Shown here: in pieces, positions 42,857 through 52,106 of the stretch | How the letters are laid out: each line of letters opens with the position of its first letter | Position numbering within the stretch: position 1 is the stretch's first letter | Origin: Clostridia bacterium | Lineage (GTDB): Bacteria; Bacillota; Clostridia; Saccharofermentanales; Saccharofermentanaceae | DNA length: 64,000 nt | Assembly: GCA_016287245.1 (NCBI GenBank) | Contig: JAEEWG010000006.1 | Span: 62,001 to 126,000 of the forward strand | Direction of reading: 5' to 3' | Translations under genes and position numbers: made by a program | The notes under the pieces: model-generated | What the model saw: only the letters and a program-made list of their open reading frames with translations | The model's database searches: none | Told to the model about the DNA's origin: nothing

Positions 42857-44965
42857 CTACATATCCTTCACATGTGTCAATGGTATTCCGTTTTCCTCAC
42901 TGACTTTTGTGACAGCCTTGACCCAGTCCGGCTGAGAAGGAGCTTCCGGTGCGGAAGTCTCGGTGCCTTCGGAAGTCGGGTGGCTGTCGTATTCCTGCTG
43001 AGTCGATACATGTACGTTGATCAGGGAAGGCTCATACTTCTGACAGATCTTCAGAAGCTGGGTCAGGATCAGGGGATTTTTACGGATATCATCGATGCTC
43101 TGGGCAAAACTGTCCGGCATGATGCACCATACATTCTGGTCCTTCCAGAAGATCTTGGAATCGCACATGTACATATATTCGAAGGTATAGTCCTTCTTGA
43201 GGTATTCGAGGAACTCCGTTCTGGCAGAGGAGAATTCATCTCCGCCACTATGCCGGATCACCTGCTTTACGTTCGATACCGGAGCCGGTTCTGCTTTCGG
43301 TGCACTTTCGCCGTCTTCCCGCAGGATGTCTCTCGGCATCTGGGGAACACGGACTTCCGGCTGGCGGGTCGCCTTGGCCAGATTCGTGGTCTGTCCCTCG
43401 CTTACATGCTCGGAAGCAAAGGCCTTATGCAGGTTCGGGGAAGTCGGCTTCGTATGTGCCAGTTCTTCCGCGGTAGGGATATCGATCTCCTCCGGAAGCG
43501 GAGGCATATCTTCATCGGACGGTGCCGGAATATCAGCGTCGGAAGGCATCGGGATCTCCGGAATTTCGGGGATCACCGGAATCTCCACAGAAGCCGGCTT
43601 GCTCTCCGCTTTCAGCGGTTCCGGATCAAGCGGCGGAGGGGGAAGACTTACGTCTTCAAGTGTCGGCGGCGGGGTCACCTTAAAGGAGACTTCGATCTGC
43701 GGCGGAGCCGGAACTTCTTCCTTCGCCGGTTCTTCTTTCGCCGGGACCTCGATCTTTACGGACGCCGGTATCGGAGCTTCTACTTTCGCCGGTTCTTCTA
43801 CCTTAACCGAGGCAGGAGCAGGGGCGGGAGCAGGCGTGCCGGCTACCGGAGGAATGATCGGCGGAGCGATCTTATTTCCGCGGGAAGCGAGGCGCAGCAT
43901 CGTGATCTCAAAGGACGTCCTCGGAGACGGGGACCACTTCAGTTCGTTTACCAGATCCGACAGGCGGGAGATAAAGAAGAGGATCACGGTGGAATCTGTT
44001 CTCTGGCCGAGGGCCTTCATCGCAGCGATCGCGGCCGAGGTGGACTCGATGAGCGACTGCGGGTTTGAGGAGACCTGGGTCACGAGGATATTCCGGAAAT
44101 ACTGGGTAAGATCTAAGGTAAAGCGGATCAGGTCACGGCCGTCCATGAAGAGCTCTCTGCAAAGCGGCAGGAGATCTGCGGCGCGGCCTTCCAGGATAGC
44201 TGTGGCAAAACGGTTCAGGAAAGCCTCATCGACGATGCCGGTGATCCGGAGGATATCGTCACGGGTAATGGTCTTGCCGTTAGAGGTCGTACTGACCTGA
44301 TCTAAAAGAGAGACCGAGTCACGGAGCGCGCCGTCGCCGATGGTGGCGATAGCGGAAAGGGCATCGGACTCGATTGCGATATTCTGTTTTTCGGCGATAT
44401 GCGAAAGACGCTTGACGATGCTTTCGTTGCTGATACGGCGGAAATCATAGCGCTGGCAGCGGGAAAGGATCGTGGCGGGAATTCTGTGCGGCTCGGTGGT
44501 CGCGAGGAGGAAGACGGCGTGGGCCGGCGGTTCCTCGAGGGTCTTCAGCAGTGCGTTAAAAGCACCGGTGGAGAGCATGTGCACCTCGTCAATGATGTAC
44601 ACTTTATATTTTGCTTTGGCCGGCATGAACATGACTTCGTCACAGATCCGGCGGATATTATCTACGCTGTTATTGCTGGCGGCGTCCATCTCGATGACGT
44701 CCAGAAGAGAACCGTCGATGACACCCCTACAGATCTCGCACTCATTACAGGGATTGCCGTTGACCGGATGCAGACAGTTGATCGCCCGCGAAAAGACCTT
44801 CGCAATAGAGGTCTTACCGGTTCCTCTCGTTCCGCAGAAAAGGTAGGCATGGCCGATCTTGCCGGAGATAACGGATTGTCGTAAAGCAGAGACGGCATGC
44901 TCCTGCTCGACGATCTCGTCAAAGTTCATCGGACGGTAGAGTCTGTACAGTGCGACGTGTTCCAT
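42857..44965 (-). CDS. dnaX: DNA polymerase III subunit gamma/tau
   Basis: A 702-residue clamp-loader ATPase. Signatures: LYRLYRPMNFDEIVEQEH at the start, Walker A GTRGTGKTS, the zinc-binding Cys cluster CLHPVNGNPCNECEIC, IDEVHMLSTGAFNALLKTLEEPP (Walker B), and the sensor-1 ATTEPHRIPATILSRCQRYDF. After domain III, a Pro/Glu/Lys-rich stretch (about 390-560) leads to a tau-type C-terminal domain of about 110 residues. The ATG at 44965 with AAAAGGAGG is chosen over an upstream frame that enters the SRP RNA. No A6G slippery site is present, so only the full-length product is expected. Confidence 0.96.
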   Translation of the reverse strand: MEHVALYRLYRPMNFDEIVEQEHAVSALRQSVISGKIGHAYLFCGTRGTGKTSIAKVFSRAINCLHPVNGNPCNECEICRGVIDGSLLDVIEMDAASNNSVDNIRRICDEVMFMPAKAKYKVYIIDEVHMLSTGAFNALLKTLEEPPAHAVFLLATTEPHRIPATILSRCQRYDFRRISNESIVKRLSHIAEKQNIAIESDALSAIATIGDGALRDSVSLLDQVSTTSNGKTITRDDILRITGIVDEAFLNRFATAILEGRAADLLPLCRELFMDGRDLIRFTLDLTQYFRNILVTQVSSNPQSLIESTSAAIAAMKALGQRTDSTVILFFISRLSDLVNELKWSPSPRTSFEITMLRLASRGNKIAPPIIPPVAGTPAPAPAPASVKVEEPAKVEAPIPASVKIEVPAKEEPAKEEVPAPPQIEVSFKVTPPPTLEDVSLPPPPLDPEPLKAESKPASVEIPVIPEIPEIPMPSDADIPAPSDEDMPPLPEEIDIPTAEELAHTKPTSPNLHKAFASEHVSEGQTTNLAKATRQPEVRVPQMPRDILREDGESAPKAEPAPVSNVKQVIRHSGGDEFSSARTEFLEYLKKDYTFEYMYMCDSKIFWKDQNVWCIMPDSFAQSIDDIRKNPLILTQLLKICQKYEPSLINVHVSTQQEYDSHPTSEGTETSAPEAPSQPDWVKAVTKVSEENGIPLTHVKDM

Positions 44966-44999
44966 AGGACGCCTCCTTTTATGAGCGGATGATATAAAT

Positions 45000-45141
45000 C
45001 GTCCCGGCTGGACTACAGTCGGGGCAAGCACCCTTGCGGCACATACGAGTGACCGCTTACTGCTGCTTCCTTCCGGACCTGACAGGGTTCACAGGCTCGC
45101 ATCGCACAAGACCCACCGCCAACTGTAGACCACCCGGGACG
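45000..45141 (-). ncRNA. ffs: Signal recognition particle RNA
   Basis: About 142 bases on the minus strand fold into one long hairpin: the ends CGTCCCGG and CCGGGACG pair, then CTACAGT with ACTGTAG. The diagnostic core is present: the symmetric loop and tetraloop region GTCAGGTCCGGAAGGAAGCA, where Ffh binds. It lies just before dnaX, as the scr gene does in B. subtilis. The exact ends are set by the terminal stem and may differ by a few bases. Confidence 0.93.
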
Positions 45142-45154
45142 AAAATACGAAGAG

Positions 45155-45163
45155 ATTATATCA
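45155..45163 (-). promoter_or_regulatory. Extended -10 promoter of the SRP RNA
   Basis: On the minus strand TGATATAAT ends at 45155, about 14 bases before the RNA 5' end. Confidence 0.6.
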
Positions 45164-45171
45164 TAAATTGC

Positions 45172-46497
45172 CTAAGCATGACAGTAACTTATGAAATTAT
45201 ATACCAGTGCTCCGAGTGCAGCCTGGATCTCCTCCGCCTCGGCGGGAGTCGCGGCTTCCGCGGTAACGCAGACCACGACGGGTTCGGAAGAAAGGATGAT
45301 CGCCACATCACTTTCGCTGTGGAATTCACTATTGCTGCCGGCTCTGTGCAGGACCAGTGTATCGGTCGGGAAGTTTTTCCCGATGCCGCTTAAGTGATCC
45401 GGATCATAGAGGGCATTGATCAGCCCCTGATAATCGCCCGGATAAGACATGTAACGCCAGTAGAGTTCCTCGGCGTAGTTGGCCAGATCGTAGGGCGAAG
45501 AGCGGTGGATACCGGACTGCTGTTTTCCATTGTAATCCACATAATTCTGCACGGTCGTAAAGTCGACGGAAAACGTCGTCTGGGAAAGACGGGACAGCAC
45601 TTCCGACGATCCGCCCATATAGTCGAGGACCATGGCCATTGCGGCGCTGTCGCCCTCGTGGACCGCCTTATAGATCAGCTGAGAGACGTAAAACTGCTTG
45701 CCGTTTGGCACATCCTTCATAGAAGAGGAAGTGCCCTCCTGAAGGTAGGAACTGTTAAAAGTCGAGACGACCTTAAAAGATCTTCTTCCGTCTTTGACAT
45801 CATCGTAGAGCATCGTTGAGATCGGCAGGTAGATCGAAGACCCGACCACGAAAGGAGCGGCCTCGTTATATCCGAAGGCTTCGGCGGTGCTGAGATTGAT
45901 ATAGTAAAAACCGATGCGGGCTTCCTTATGCTCCTCGATATACTTCTTGACCGCCTGTTTCATGTTCGCATAGGACTGGTCGCGCTCGGCATGCGTGACG
46001 GTCTGAAGAGGGTATTTCTGCGGGAAAAGAACCGGCTCGGTCTCCGGCCATTCATCCGGGAGAAGAGAGACAGTCGTCGTGGGTGTGCTTTCGGGTTCGG
46101 TGGGGTCATCTTCACCATCCCCGGTCTCATTCGTCTCCGGAAGACTTCCCTCGGTATCTTTGGTCTCGCCGGTATCTTCGGTCGCTTCGGTATTACCTGT
46201 CGCAGACGTATCCCCGGAAGGATCTCCGGATGTTGCGCCTGTGTCTTTTGCCGCTTCCGGATCCGAAGAAAGATCCGTCCCGTCTGTCGGAGTCGTGTGG
46301 AACTGGGTCGATGCCGATCCTTCCTCACTGCTCGGGAACTCCGAATCGATATCCTTTTTCAGATTCAGAATGTGCGAGAAAAAGAGCGCAAAACCAATAA
46401 CGAGGATCACGATGCCCGCGATGACGGACCGGATGATCATCCGGTTCCGCTTGATCCTTCGCGCTTCTCCGATGTAATTACTTTTCGGATTCTTCAT
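45172..46497 (-). CDS. Membrane-anchored class-A-beta-lactamase-like protein, probably non-catalytic
   Basis: A 441-residue protein: basic cytoplasmic start, one membrane segment (about 22-45), a Thr/Glu/Asp-rich linker (50-150), and an extracellular domain of about 270 residues with the pattern of the class A serine beta-lactamase fold (RIGFYYINLSTAEAFGYN, then FVVGSSIYLPISTMLYDDV). The usual S-x-x-K reads S220-S-I-Y223, so the general-base Lys is missing; the SDN motif reads GDS (282-284); the KTG motif reads HRAG. With all three catalytic motifs altered, hydrolysis is unlikely and a binding or scaffolding role at the cell wall is more plausible. It starts 6 bases after fhs without a strong binding site, so it is probably translationally coupled. 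Confidence 0.75.
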   Translation of the reverse strand: MKNPKSNYIGEARRIKRNRMIIRSVIAGIVILVIGFALFFSHILNLKKDIDSEFPSSEEGSASTQFHTTPTDGTDLSSDPEAAKDTGATSGDPSGDTSATGNTEATEDTGETKDTEGSLPETNETGDGEDDPTEPESTPTTTVSLLPDEWPETEPVLFPQKYPLQTVTHAERDQSYANMKQAVKKYIEEHKEARIGFYYINLSTAEAFGYNEAAPFVVGSSIYLPISTMLYDDVKDGRRSFKVVSTFNSSYLQEGTSSSMKDVPNGKQFYVSQLIYKAVHEGDSAAMAMVLDYMGGSSEVLSRLSQTTFSVDFTTVQNYVDYNGKQQSGIHRSSPYDLANYAEELYWRYMSYPGDYQGLINALYDPDHLSGIGKNFPTDTLVLHRAGSNSEFHSESDVAIILSSEPVVVCVTAEAATPAEAEEIQAALGALVYNFISYCHA

Positions 46498-46503
46498 AGA
46501 ATA

Positions 46504-48174
46504 TCAGAACAGTCCTTCGATCACGCCGTTGGCATCGATATCGATATCCATCGCGGCCGGATGTTTCGGAAGCCCCGGCATGGTGACGATGGCGCCGGTC
46601 AGAGCGACCAGGAAGCCCGCGCCTGCAGACAGCCAGATATCACGCACGGTGAGGGTGAATCCCTCCGGACGGCCCAGGACTTTAAGGTTATCGGACAGAG
46701 AATACTGTGTCTTCGCGATACATACAGGAGTGTTGCCGAATCCGGCCTTCGTGAAGTCTTCGATCTTCTTTTGAGCTTCCGGCAGGATCTCGACATTGGC
46801 GGCGCCATAGATATTTTTGGCGATCGCTTCGATCTTCTTTTCAACAGGCATATCCAGATCGTACATATAGTGCGGTCCGTCAGCCGGTGTCTCGATGGCG
46901 GCAAGGACTTTGTCAGCGAGTTCCTGTCCGCCGTCTCCGCCTTTGGCAAAGATCTGTGCAGGAGCAAATGTCGCGCCCTTTTCTTCGCAGAGACGACGCA
47001 GGGTCTCCAGTTCTTCCTCTGTATCGGTGAGGAACTGGTTGCTGGCTACGACACACGGGATACCGTAGCTCAGGATGTTTTCGATATGCTTGGCCAGGTT
47101 CGGGAAGCCGGCAGCTACTGCCTCGGCATTCGGCTTGTTGAGTTCTTCCTTCGGGATGCCGGCATTGTACTTCAGGGAACGGACGGTCGCAACGATCACG
47201 ACGGCGTTCGGCCAGATGCCTGCGGTCCGGCACTTGATGTCCAGGAACTTCTCGGCGCCGAGGTCCGCACCGAAGCCGGCTTCAGTTACGACGATATCTG
47301 CGAGCTTTAAGGCCATCTTCGTGGCGATGATGCTGTTGCAGCCGTGAGCGATATTGGCGAACGGTCCGCCGTGGATCAGGGCCGGTGTGTGCTCCAGGGA
47401 CTGCACGAGGTTCGGGCAGATCGCATCTTTAAGGAGAACACTCATCGCGCCTTCGGCCTTCAGAGCAGAAGCACGGACGATGTTGCCATCCAGATCGTAA
47501 GCGATCGCGATATTGGCCAGACGCTTCTTCAAGTCTTCCATGTCGGAAGCAAGGCACAGGATCGCCATGATCTCACTTGCTGCTGTGATGGAGAAGACTT
47601 CGTTTCTCGGCACCCCGTTGACACCGCCGCCGACACCGAGGTTCAGGCTGCGAAGTGCACGGTCGTTCATGTCGAGACAGCGCTTCCAGAGGATGCGCTC
47701 CTTGTCGAGACGGAGTTCATTTCCCTGATAGAGGTGGTTGTCGATCATGGCCGCCAGAAGGTTGTTGGCGGAAGTGATCGCGTGAAGGTCACCGGTGAAA
47801 TGCAGATTGATATCATCCATCGGAACGACCTGAGAGTATCCGCCGCCGGCGGCACCGCCCTTGATACCGAAGACAGGTCCGAGTGAAGGCTCACGCAGGG
47901 CGAGCATAGCGTTCTTATTCTGTTTATTGAGGGCCTGAGCCAGACCGATGCTGACAGTGGTCTTACCTTCGCCGGCCGGTGTCGGGTTCATCGCCGTGAC
48001 AAGAACGAGCTTACCGTCTTTCTTATCCTTGCGGTCGGAGAGAAGACGAAGCGGCAACTTGGCCTTATATTTTCCATAAAACTCGAGGTCGTCTCTTGCG
48101 ATCCCCAGTTTCTCCGCGATCTTCTCGATAGGCAGCATTTCGGCATTACGTGCGATCTCAATGTCACTAAGCAT
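46504..48174 (-). CDS. fhs: Formate-tetrahydrofolate ligase
   Basis: A 556-residue enzyme that makes 10-formyl-THF from formate, THF and ATP. Recognised by the P-loop [63 protein letters not shown], and [13 protein letters not shown]. It feeds one-carbon units to purines and is also a Wood-Ljungdahl pathway enzyme; on its own it does not show acetogenesis. GAGGACC precedes the ATG. Confidence 0.97.
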   Translation of the reverse strand: MLSDIEIARNAEMLPIEKIAEKLGIARDDLEFYGKYKAKLPLRLLSDRKDKKDGKLVLVTAMNPTPAGEGKTTVSIGLAQALNKQNKNAMLALREPSLGPVFGIKGGAAGGGYSQVVPMDDINLHFTGDLHAITSANNLLAAMIDNHLYQGNELRLDKERILWKRCLDMNDRALRSLNLGVGGGVNGVPRNEVFSITAASEIMAILCLASDMEDLKKRLANIAIAYDLDGNIVRASALKAEGAMSVLLKDAICPNLVQSLEHTPALIHGGPFANIAHGCNSIIATKMALKLADIVVTEAGFGADLGAEKFLDIKCRTAGIWPNAVVIVATVRSLKYNAGIPKEELNKPNAEAVAAGFPNLAKHIENILSYGIPCVVASNQFLTDTEEELETLRRLCEEKGATFAPAQIFAKGGDGGQELADKVLAAIETPADGPHYMYDLDMPVEKKIEAIAKNIYGAANVEILPEAQKKIEDFTKAGFGNTPVCIAKTQYSLSDNLKVLGRPEGFTLTVRDIWLSAGAGFLVALTGAIVTMPGLPKHPAAMDIDIDANGVIEGLF

Positions 48175-48231
48175 AATCGGTCCTCACTTATATAATTATT
48201 CGTAATTTATCCTATAAAAACTACGGTTATC

Positions 48232-48260
48232 ATTATATGCTTTCGACCATATAATTCCAA
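48232..48260 (-). promoter_or_regulatory. Promoter of fhs
   Basis: On the minus strand TTGGAA (48260-48255), 17 bases, and a consensus TATAAT (48237-48232). Confidence 0.7.
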
Positions 48261-48376
48261 CAGAAAATGACGAAAGTATTACAAAAATCACGACCCGGAT
48301 TTTTGAGGAAGTCAAAGCTCAAACACTATATTTGGGATTTTTTGTGCAAAATAACCACAAGAGGTTGTGTTTTTCG

Positions 48377-48405
48377 TTGACAACGTTAGAGGATGCTGAT
48401 ATAAT
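48377..48405 (+). promoter_or_regulatory. Consensus promoter of veg
   Basis: TTGACA at 48377-48382, exactly 17 bases, TATAAT at 48400-48405: a perfect housekeeping promoter. The veg promoter of B. subtilis is likewise known as very strong. Confidence 0.85.
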
Positions 48406-48457
48406 TCTGTAACAGTAGGTTATCCGTTTTTTGATACGCAAATGGAGGAAAAAACCA

Positions 48458-48721
48458 GTGATTATTAAAGCAGATGTTGAGGCATGCAAGAAGAATCTTG
48501 AGGCATATATCGGCAGGACCGTCCGCCTTACCTCCAACGGAGGAAGAAAGAGAATCATTGTGCATGAGGGGATACTCGATCATTGCTACCCGAATATGTT
48601 TACAGTGAAGTGTGACAGAAAGCCGACAAACGCTGCGCAGGAGACCGTTTCCTACAGCTACATCGATGTACTGACCAAGTCGGTCCACATCGCAACCGTG
48701 GCGGAGACACAGGCAAGCTGA
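48458..48721 (+). CDS. veg: Veg family protein (GTG start)
   Basis: An 87-residue small beta-rich protein of the Veg/DUF1021 family: DVEACKKNLEAYIGRTVRLTSNGGRKRI, then EGILDHCYPNMFTVKCD and VSYSYIDVLTKSV. In B. subtilis Veg promotes biofilm formation by acting on the SinR pathway; its molecular role is not settled. The start is GTG at 48458, 9 bases after GGAGG. As in Bacillus it precedes ispE, but the spore protein gene sspF found between them there is missing. Confidence 0.92.
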   Translation: MIIKADVEACKKNLEAYIGRTVRLTSNGGRKRIIVHEGILDHCYPNMFTVKCDRKPTNAAQETVSYSYIDVLTKSVHIATVAETQAS

Positions 48722-48820
48722 GTTTCTTAGCAGGCATTAATCAAGACACAACAGCCGTCTATGCGAGCCCACGTTGGTGTGAGCATGGCGGCTTTTGCTT
48801 TGGAAAGAGAAGAGGAATTC

Positions 48821-49780
48821 ATGAGTAAGGAGACAAATCAATCGGGTCGCAAAGATCCGTTCATCCGGGAGGTCACGCGCATGGCACCCGCCAAGGTCAA
48901 TCTTTTCCTGCGGATGGACGGGAAAAGAGAAGACGGATACCATCTGCTCTACAGCTGCATGCAGACGATCTCCATCTACGATGAGATCACTGTCCGTCTC
49001 CGTGAAAAAGATCCGTCCGACGGGAAAGATCCCTCGGTCACCGTGGTTTCCGATTCCTCCGTTCTTCCGAAGGATCCGTTTAAGAATACGGCTTTTCTGG
49101 CCGCATACCGGTTCCTGCAAAAGTACGGCGCGGACAAGTATGCCGTAGAAGTTTCGCTTACGAAGAATATCCCGTCCCAGGCGGGGCTCGGGGGAGGAAG
49201 CTCCGATGCGGCTTCTGTCCTTCTGGCCATGGCGGATCTTTTGCCGGAGAAAGTATCCGATGAGGATCTTCAGGCGGTCGCTTCATCGATTGGGGCCGAT
49301 GTCCCCTTTTTCCTCTTCGGCGGAACCTCGCTCTGCGAAGGCGTTGGGGAGATCGTCACGAAGCTTCCTGACCTCAAAGGCCTTCCGATGCTGCTTTTAA
49401 AGCCGAAAAGAGGAGTCTCCACGCCGGCCTGCTATAAGGCGTTCGATGAGACGGGGGCTTCATGTATCACGGAAGAAGAAAAGAAGATCCTGATCGGGAA
49501 ACTTCAGGTCCCGGAGGAGCCTTCTGACCGGCTGGTCCACGCATCCGCGGACTGGTCGAATGACCTTCAGGCGGCGGCACTACTGGCCGTTCCGGAAATC
49601 GAGGAGGGGATCCGTCTTCTTTCTGATGGCGGCGCCGTTTTTTCTGCCATGAGCGGTTCCGGCAGCGCCGTATTCGGGATCTTCGAAACTGAAGAGAAGA
49701 TTCGCCGGATCGAAGAAAGCCGGGAATTTCAAAAACTGATCAGTGAGGGCTGGTGGGCGCAAGAAGCCGAGACGATCTGA
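48821..49780 (+). CDS. ispE: 4-(cytidine 5'-diphospho)-2-C-methyl-D-erythritol kinase
   Basis: A 319-residue GHMP kinase of the MEP isoprenoid pathway. APAKVNLFLRMDGKREDGYHLL is the start region with the substrate Lys; IPSQAGLGGGSSDAASVLLAM is the ATP loop; ADVPFFLFGGTSLCEGVGE and SAMSGSGSAVFGIFE complete the fold. The ATG at 48821 follows AGAGGAATTC; the frame extends upstream but without a binding site. It converges on the XRE regulator gene, 7 bases away. Confidence 0.94.
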   Translation: MSKETNQSGRKDPFIREVTRMAPAKVNLFLRMDGKREDGYHLLYSCMQTISIYDEITVRLREKDPSDGKDPSVTVVSDSSVLPKDPFKNTAFLAAYRFLQKYGADKYAVEVSLTKNIPSQAGLGGGSSDAASVLLAMADLLPEKVSDEDLQAVASSIGADVPFFLFGGTSLCEGVGEIVTKLPDLKGLPMLLLKPKRGVSTPACYKAFDETGASCITEEEKKILIGKLQVPEEPSDRLVHASADWSNDLQAAALLAVPEIEEGIRLLSDGGAVFSAMSGSGSAVFGIFETEEKIRRIEESREFQKLISEGWWAQEAETI

Positions 49781-49787
49781 TCTTTTC

Positions 49788-50450
49788 TCAAAGAAGATAA
49801 GACATGCGTGACTGGACGAGGACGCCGTGCACGAGCACTTTGCCGTCTTTCAGATCCGAAGCGCGGAAGTATTTATGCTCGACGGGCGAGTTGTTGAGGA
49901 TCGCCAGAAGATCATTTCTGTCTTTTACGAGACGCGCCATCTGCATATCTTTTCCGTTGATGCTGATCAGATGGATCTCGTTGGCATAGACGGTGTTCGT
50001 TTTAAACATGACGTTGACCGAGTTCGGAAGGACGGTCGGCATCATGTTCGTGGAAGCGCAGTAATATCCGAAAAACCAGCCCGGATCCAGTTTGGCCGAT
50101 GTATCAGAAGAGAGATTCAGCTTCTTGGCCTCGAGCCGCGGGATCAGCATGCGCATCTCATTCTGCGTGAGCTGAAGAAGACTTCCGGAGCGTGTCGAGA
50201 TCGTTCCGGTGCCGTTGCTGTGGATCGTGTCGTATACGGGAAGGGTATATGGACCTTCCAGCGGAAAGTGGTTATAGATGAGTGAGAATGGAATGTTCAG
50301 GACAGCAGAAAGCTTTTTGGCGGTCTCGATCTCCGGATAGGCAACGCCGCTTTCCCAGCGGGAAATGCAGGATTGCTTCACATTGACCATTTCCGCCAGC
50401 TGTCCCTGACTCAGATTTGCTCGAATTCTGTATTCCTTAATGTTATTCAT
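49788..50450 (-). CDS. XRE-family regulator with LexA/S24-like C-terminal domain
   Basis: A 220-residue protein. The N-terminal helix-turn-helix is IKEYRIRANLSQGQLAEMVN, followed by QSCISRWESGVAYPEIE. The C-terminal 130 residues resemble an S24 peptidase domain as in CI and LexA, but the position of the catalytic Ser (normally in a G-x-S-M-x-P motif) reads ASTNMMPTV, with Asn, so self-cleavage is unlikely. It could sense a ligand or simply dimerise. The start at 50450 matches family length; an ATG at 50471 is also in frame. No phage genes surround it. Confidence 0.78.
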   Translation of the reverse strand: MNNIKEYRIRANLSQGQLAEMVNVKQSCISRWESGVAYPEIETAKKLSAVLNIPFSLIYNHFPLEGPYTLPVYDTIHSNGTGTISTRSGSLLQLTQNEMRMLIPRLEAKKLNLSSDTSAKLDPGWFFGYYCASTNMMPTVLPNSVNVMFKTNTVYANEIHLISINGKDMQMARLVKDRNDLLAILNNSPVEHKYFRASDLKDGKVLVHGVLVQSRMSYLL

Positions 50451-50635
50451 ACCGGACACATTTCCATCCACTCATGCTTTTGTGTTATTTTATGGGAATT
50501 GGGCGGGGATTTGTGTGCGCGGAATAACGGATTTGACGGAATATACCGAACGGTTATATAGATGCGAACATAAGATGAAAAATATACATCGCAAGCATTA
50601 AAAATGCATATGAGAAAACAGGGAGAGGTTGCTTT

Positions 50636-51175
50636 TCACTTCGGCCAGGGAGCCAGTTTCTTCCCGAAAAGACCCCTTCGATAGCCCCTTCCTTCGTCGG
50701 TCGACAGGAGTTTGAACCCGCGCGACTGATAGTAGTCGACCATTCCCGGGTTGCTCTGCGCCGTGTGAAGGAGAAGATGGGAACAGGATGTCTTTCTGGC
50801 GACCTGCTCACAGTAGGAAAGAAGATAGTTGCCGATGCCCTGATTCCTCCAGGTATCCCATACAGCGAATCTGGCAAAGTACGCCACACGCGAAGAAAAG
50901 CCCTTGATGACGTTTTTCAGTTCGTCGTCGAGGTCTCTTCTCGGACGGATATAGAGACGGCAGGTGCCGAGGATCTCTTCGTCTTCGCTGAGCGCCACGA
51001 ATACGACGCCCGAGGAGATGGCCGCTTCGACCGTCTCAAGCGTCTCCGAAGTGGCCTCGATGAAGGAATCCGGAATCCCGGAATCCTTGCAGTACGAGGT
51101 CATGGATTCGTGAACGAGCTTTAGGATGGTGGCTCCTTCTGTGAGCCTTGCCTGACGAACGTGGATATCAGGCAT
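50636..51175 (-). CDS. GNAT-family N-acetyltransferase
   Basis: A 179-residue acetyltransferase. The acetyl-CoA loop is RFAVWDTWRNQGIGNYLLSYCEQVA (Gln/Arg-x-x-Gly-x-Gly type), preceded by EILGTCRLYI and followed by LLLHTAQSNPGMVDYYQSRGFKLL. The substrate is unknown. It overlaps argF by 8 bases on the same strand, so it may be the last gene of the arginine operon; the closest guess of a role in N-acetylglutamate supply is inference only. GTG 51184 is an alternative start. Confidence 0.8.
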   Translation of the reverse strand: MPDIHVRQARLTEGATILKLVHESMTSYCKDSGIPDSFIEATSETLETVEAAISSGVVFVALSEDEEILGTCRLYIRPRRDLDDELKNVIKGFSSRVAYFARFAVWDTWRNQGIGNYLLSYCEQVARKTSCSHLLLHTAQSNPGMVDYYQSRGFKLLSTDEGRGYRRGLFGKKLAPWPK

Positions 51176-52100
51176 GCTGGTCACTCATAAGATGAACGAG
51201 GATCGCCTTGTGGGCGTGCAGTCTGTTCTCCGCCTCGTCAAAAACGACAGAGTGAGGTCCGTCGATGATGTCTTCGGTGACTTCATAGCCGCGGTAAGCC
51301 GGGAGACAGTGCAGGAACAGCGCATCCTTATCGGCTACGGAGAAGAGGTCGGAATTGACCTGATAGTCCTTAAATACCTTGATCCTCTCGGCCTTTTCGG
51401 ATTCCTGGCCCATGCTGGCCCATGTATCGGTATAGATCACGTCTGCATCCTTGCAGGCTACGTACGGGTCTTCGGTCATGACGATCTTGGAGCCGGTGAT
51501 CTTCGCATCTTCCTGTGCCTGCAGAACATACTTGTCCGGGCAGGTGTATGCTTTCGGGGAAGCCACAGAGATATCCATGCCTGCCTTGGCGCAGGCCTGC
51601 AGGAGGGAATTGGCCATGTTGTTTCCGTCGCCGACATAAGCGAACTTCAGGCCCTTTAATGTGCCCTTGTGCTCCTTGATGGTCAGAAGGTCAGCTAAGA
51701 CCTGTGTCGGATGCTGGTCGTCGGAAAGGCCGTTGATGATCGGGATCGTTCCGTACTTGGCCAGATCCACGATATCCTGGTGGGAGAAGGTACGGATCAT
51801 GATGCAGTCGACCATTCTCGAAAGAACATTGGCTGTATCGTAGATGGTCTCGCCACGTCCGATCTGGATATCATCGGAACTTAAGAAAAGAGCGTGTCCG
51901 CCGAGCTGATACATGCCGACCTCGAAGGAAACACGTGTTCTCGTCGAGGACTTGCTGAAGATCATGCCGAGGGTCTTGCCGGAAAGGATCGGATGAGGGA
52001 TGCCTTTCTTCGTCTTGTCCTTCAGATCAATAGCGGTTTCAAGCAGAGCGTCGAGCTCCGGGATCGTTACGTCTTCGTGAAAATCAATGTAGTGTTTCAT
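51168..52100 (-). CDS. argF: Ornithine carbamoyltransferase
   Basis: A 310-residue enzyme that makes citrulline from ornithine and carbamoyl phosphate. The phosphate loop is SKSSTRTRVSFEVGM, the ornithine site HCLPAYRGYEVTEDI; also the ALSDDQHPTQ-like segment GLSDDQHPTQVLADL and YTDTWASMGQE. Cys-Leu-Pro in HCLPA points to ornithine rather than aspartate. It follows argD by 6 bases in the argB-argD-argF operon. Confidence 0.96.
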   Translation of the reverse strand: MKHYIDFHEDVTIPELDALLETAIDLKDKTKKGIPHPILSGKTLGMIFSKSSTRTRVSFEVGMYQLGGHALFLSSDDIQIGRGETIYDTANVLSRMVDCIMIRTFSHQDIVDLAKYGTIPIINGLSDDQHPTQVLADLLTIKEHKGTLKGLKFAYVGDGNNMANSLLQACAKAGMDISVASPKAYTCPDKYVLQAQEDAKITGSKIVMTEDPYVACKDADVIYTDTWASMGQESEKAERIKVFKDYQVNSDLFSVADKDALFLHCLPAYRGYEVTEDIIDGPHSVVFDEAENRLHAHKAILVHLMSDQHA

Positions 52101-52106
52101 GTGTTT

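Noticed and set aside
42851..44068. A 405-codon plus-strand frame opposite dnaX with an Arg-rich end
   Set aside because: It mirrors the repetitive Pro/Glu linker of dnaX; no independent evidence for a gene.
42857..44965. Programmed frameshift in dnaX producing a short gamma subunit
   Set aside because: No A-AAA-AAG type slippery heptamer is present in the frame, and the linker region has no run of six A or T.
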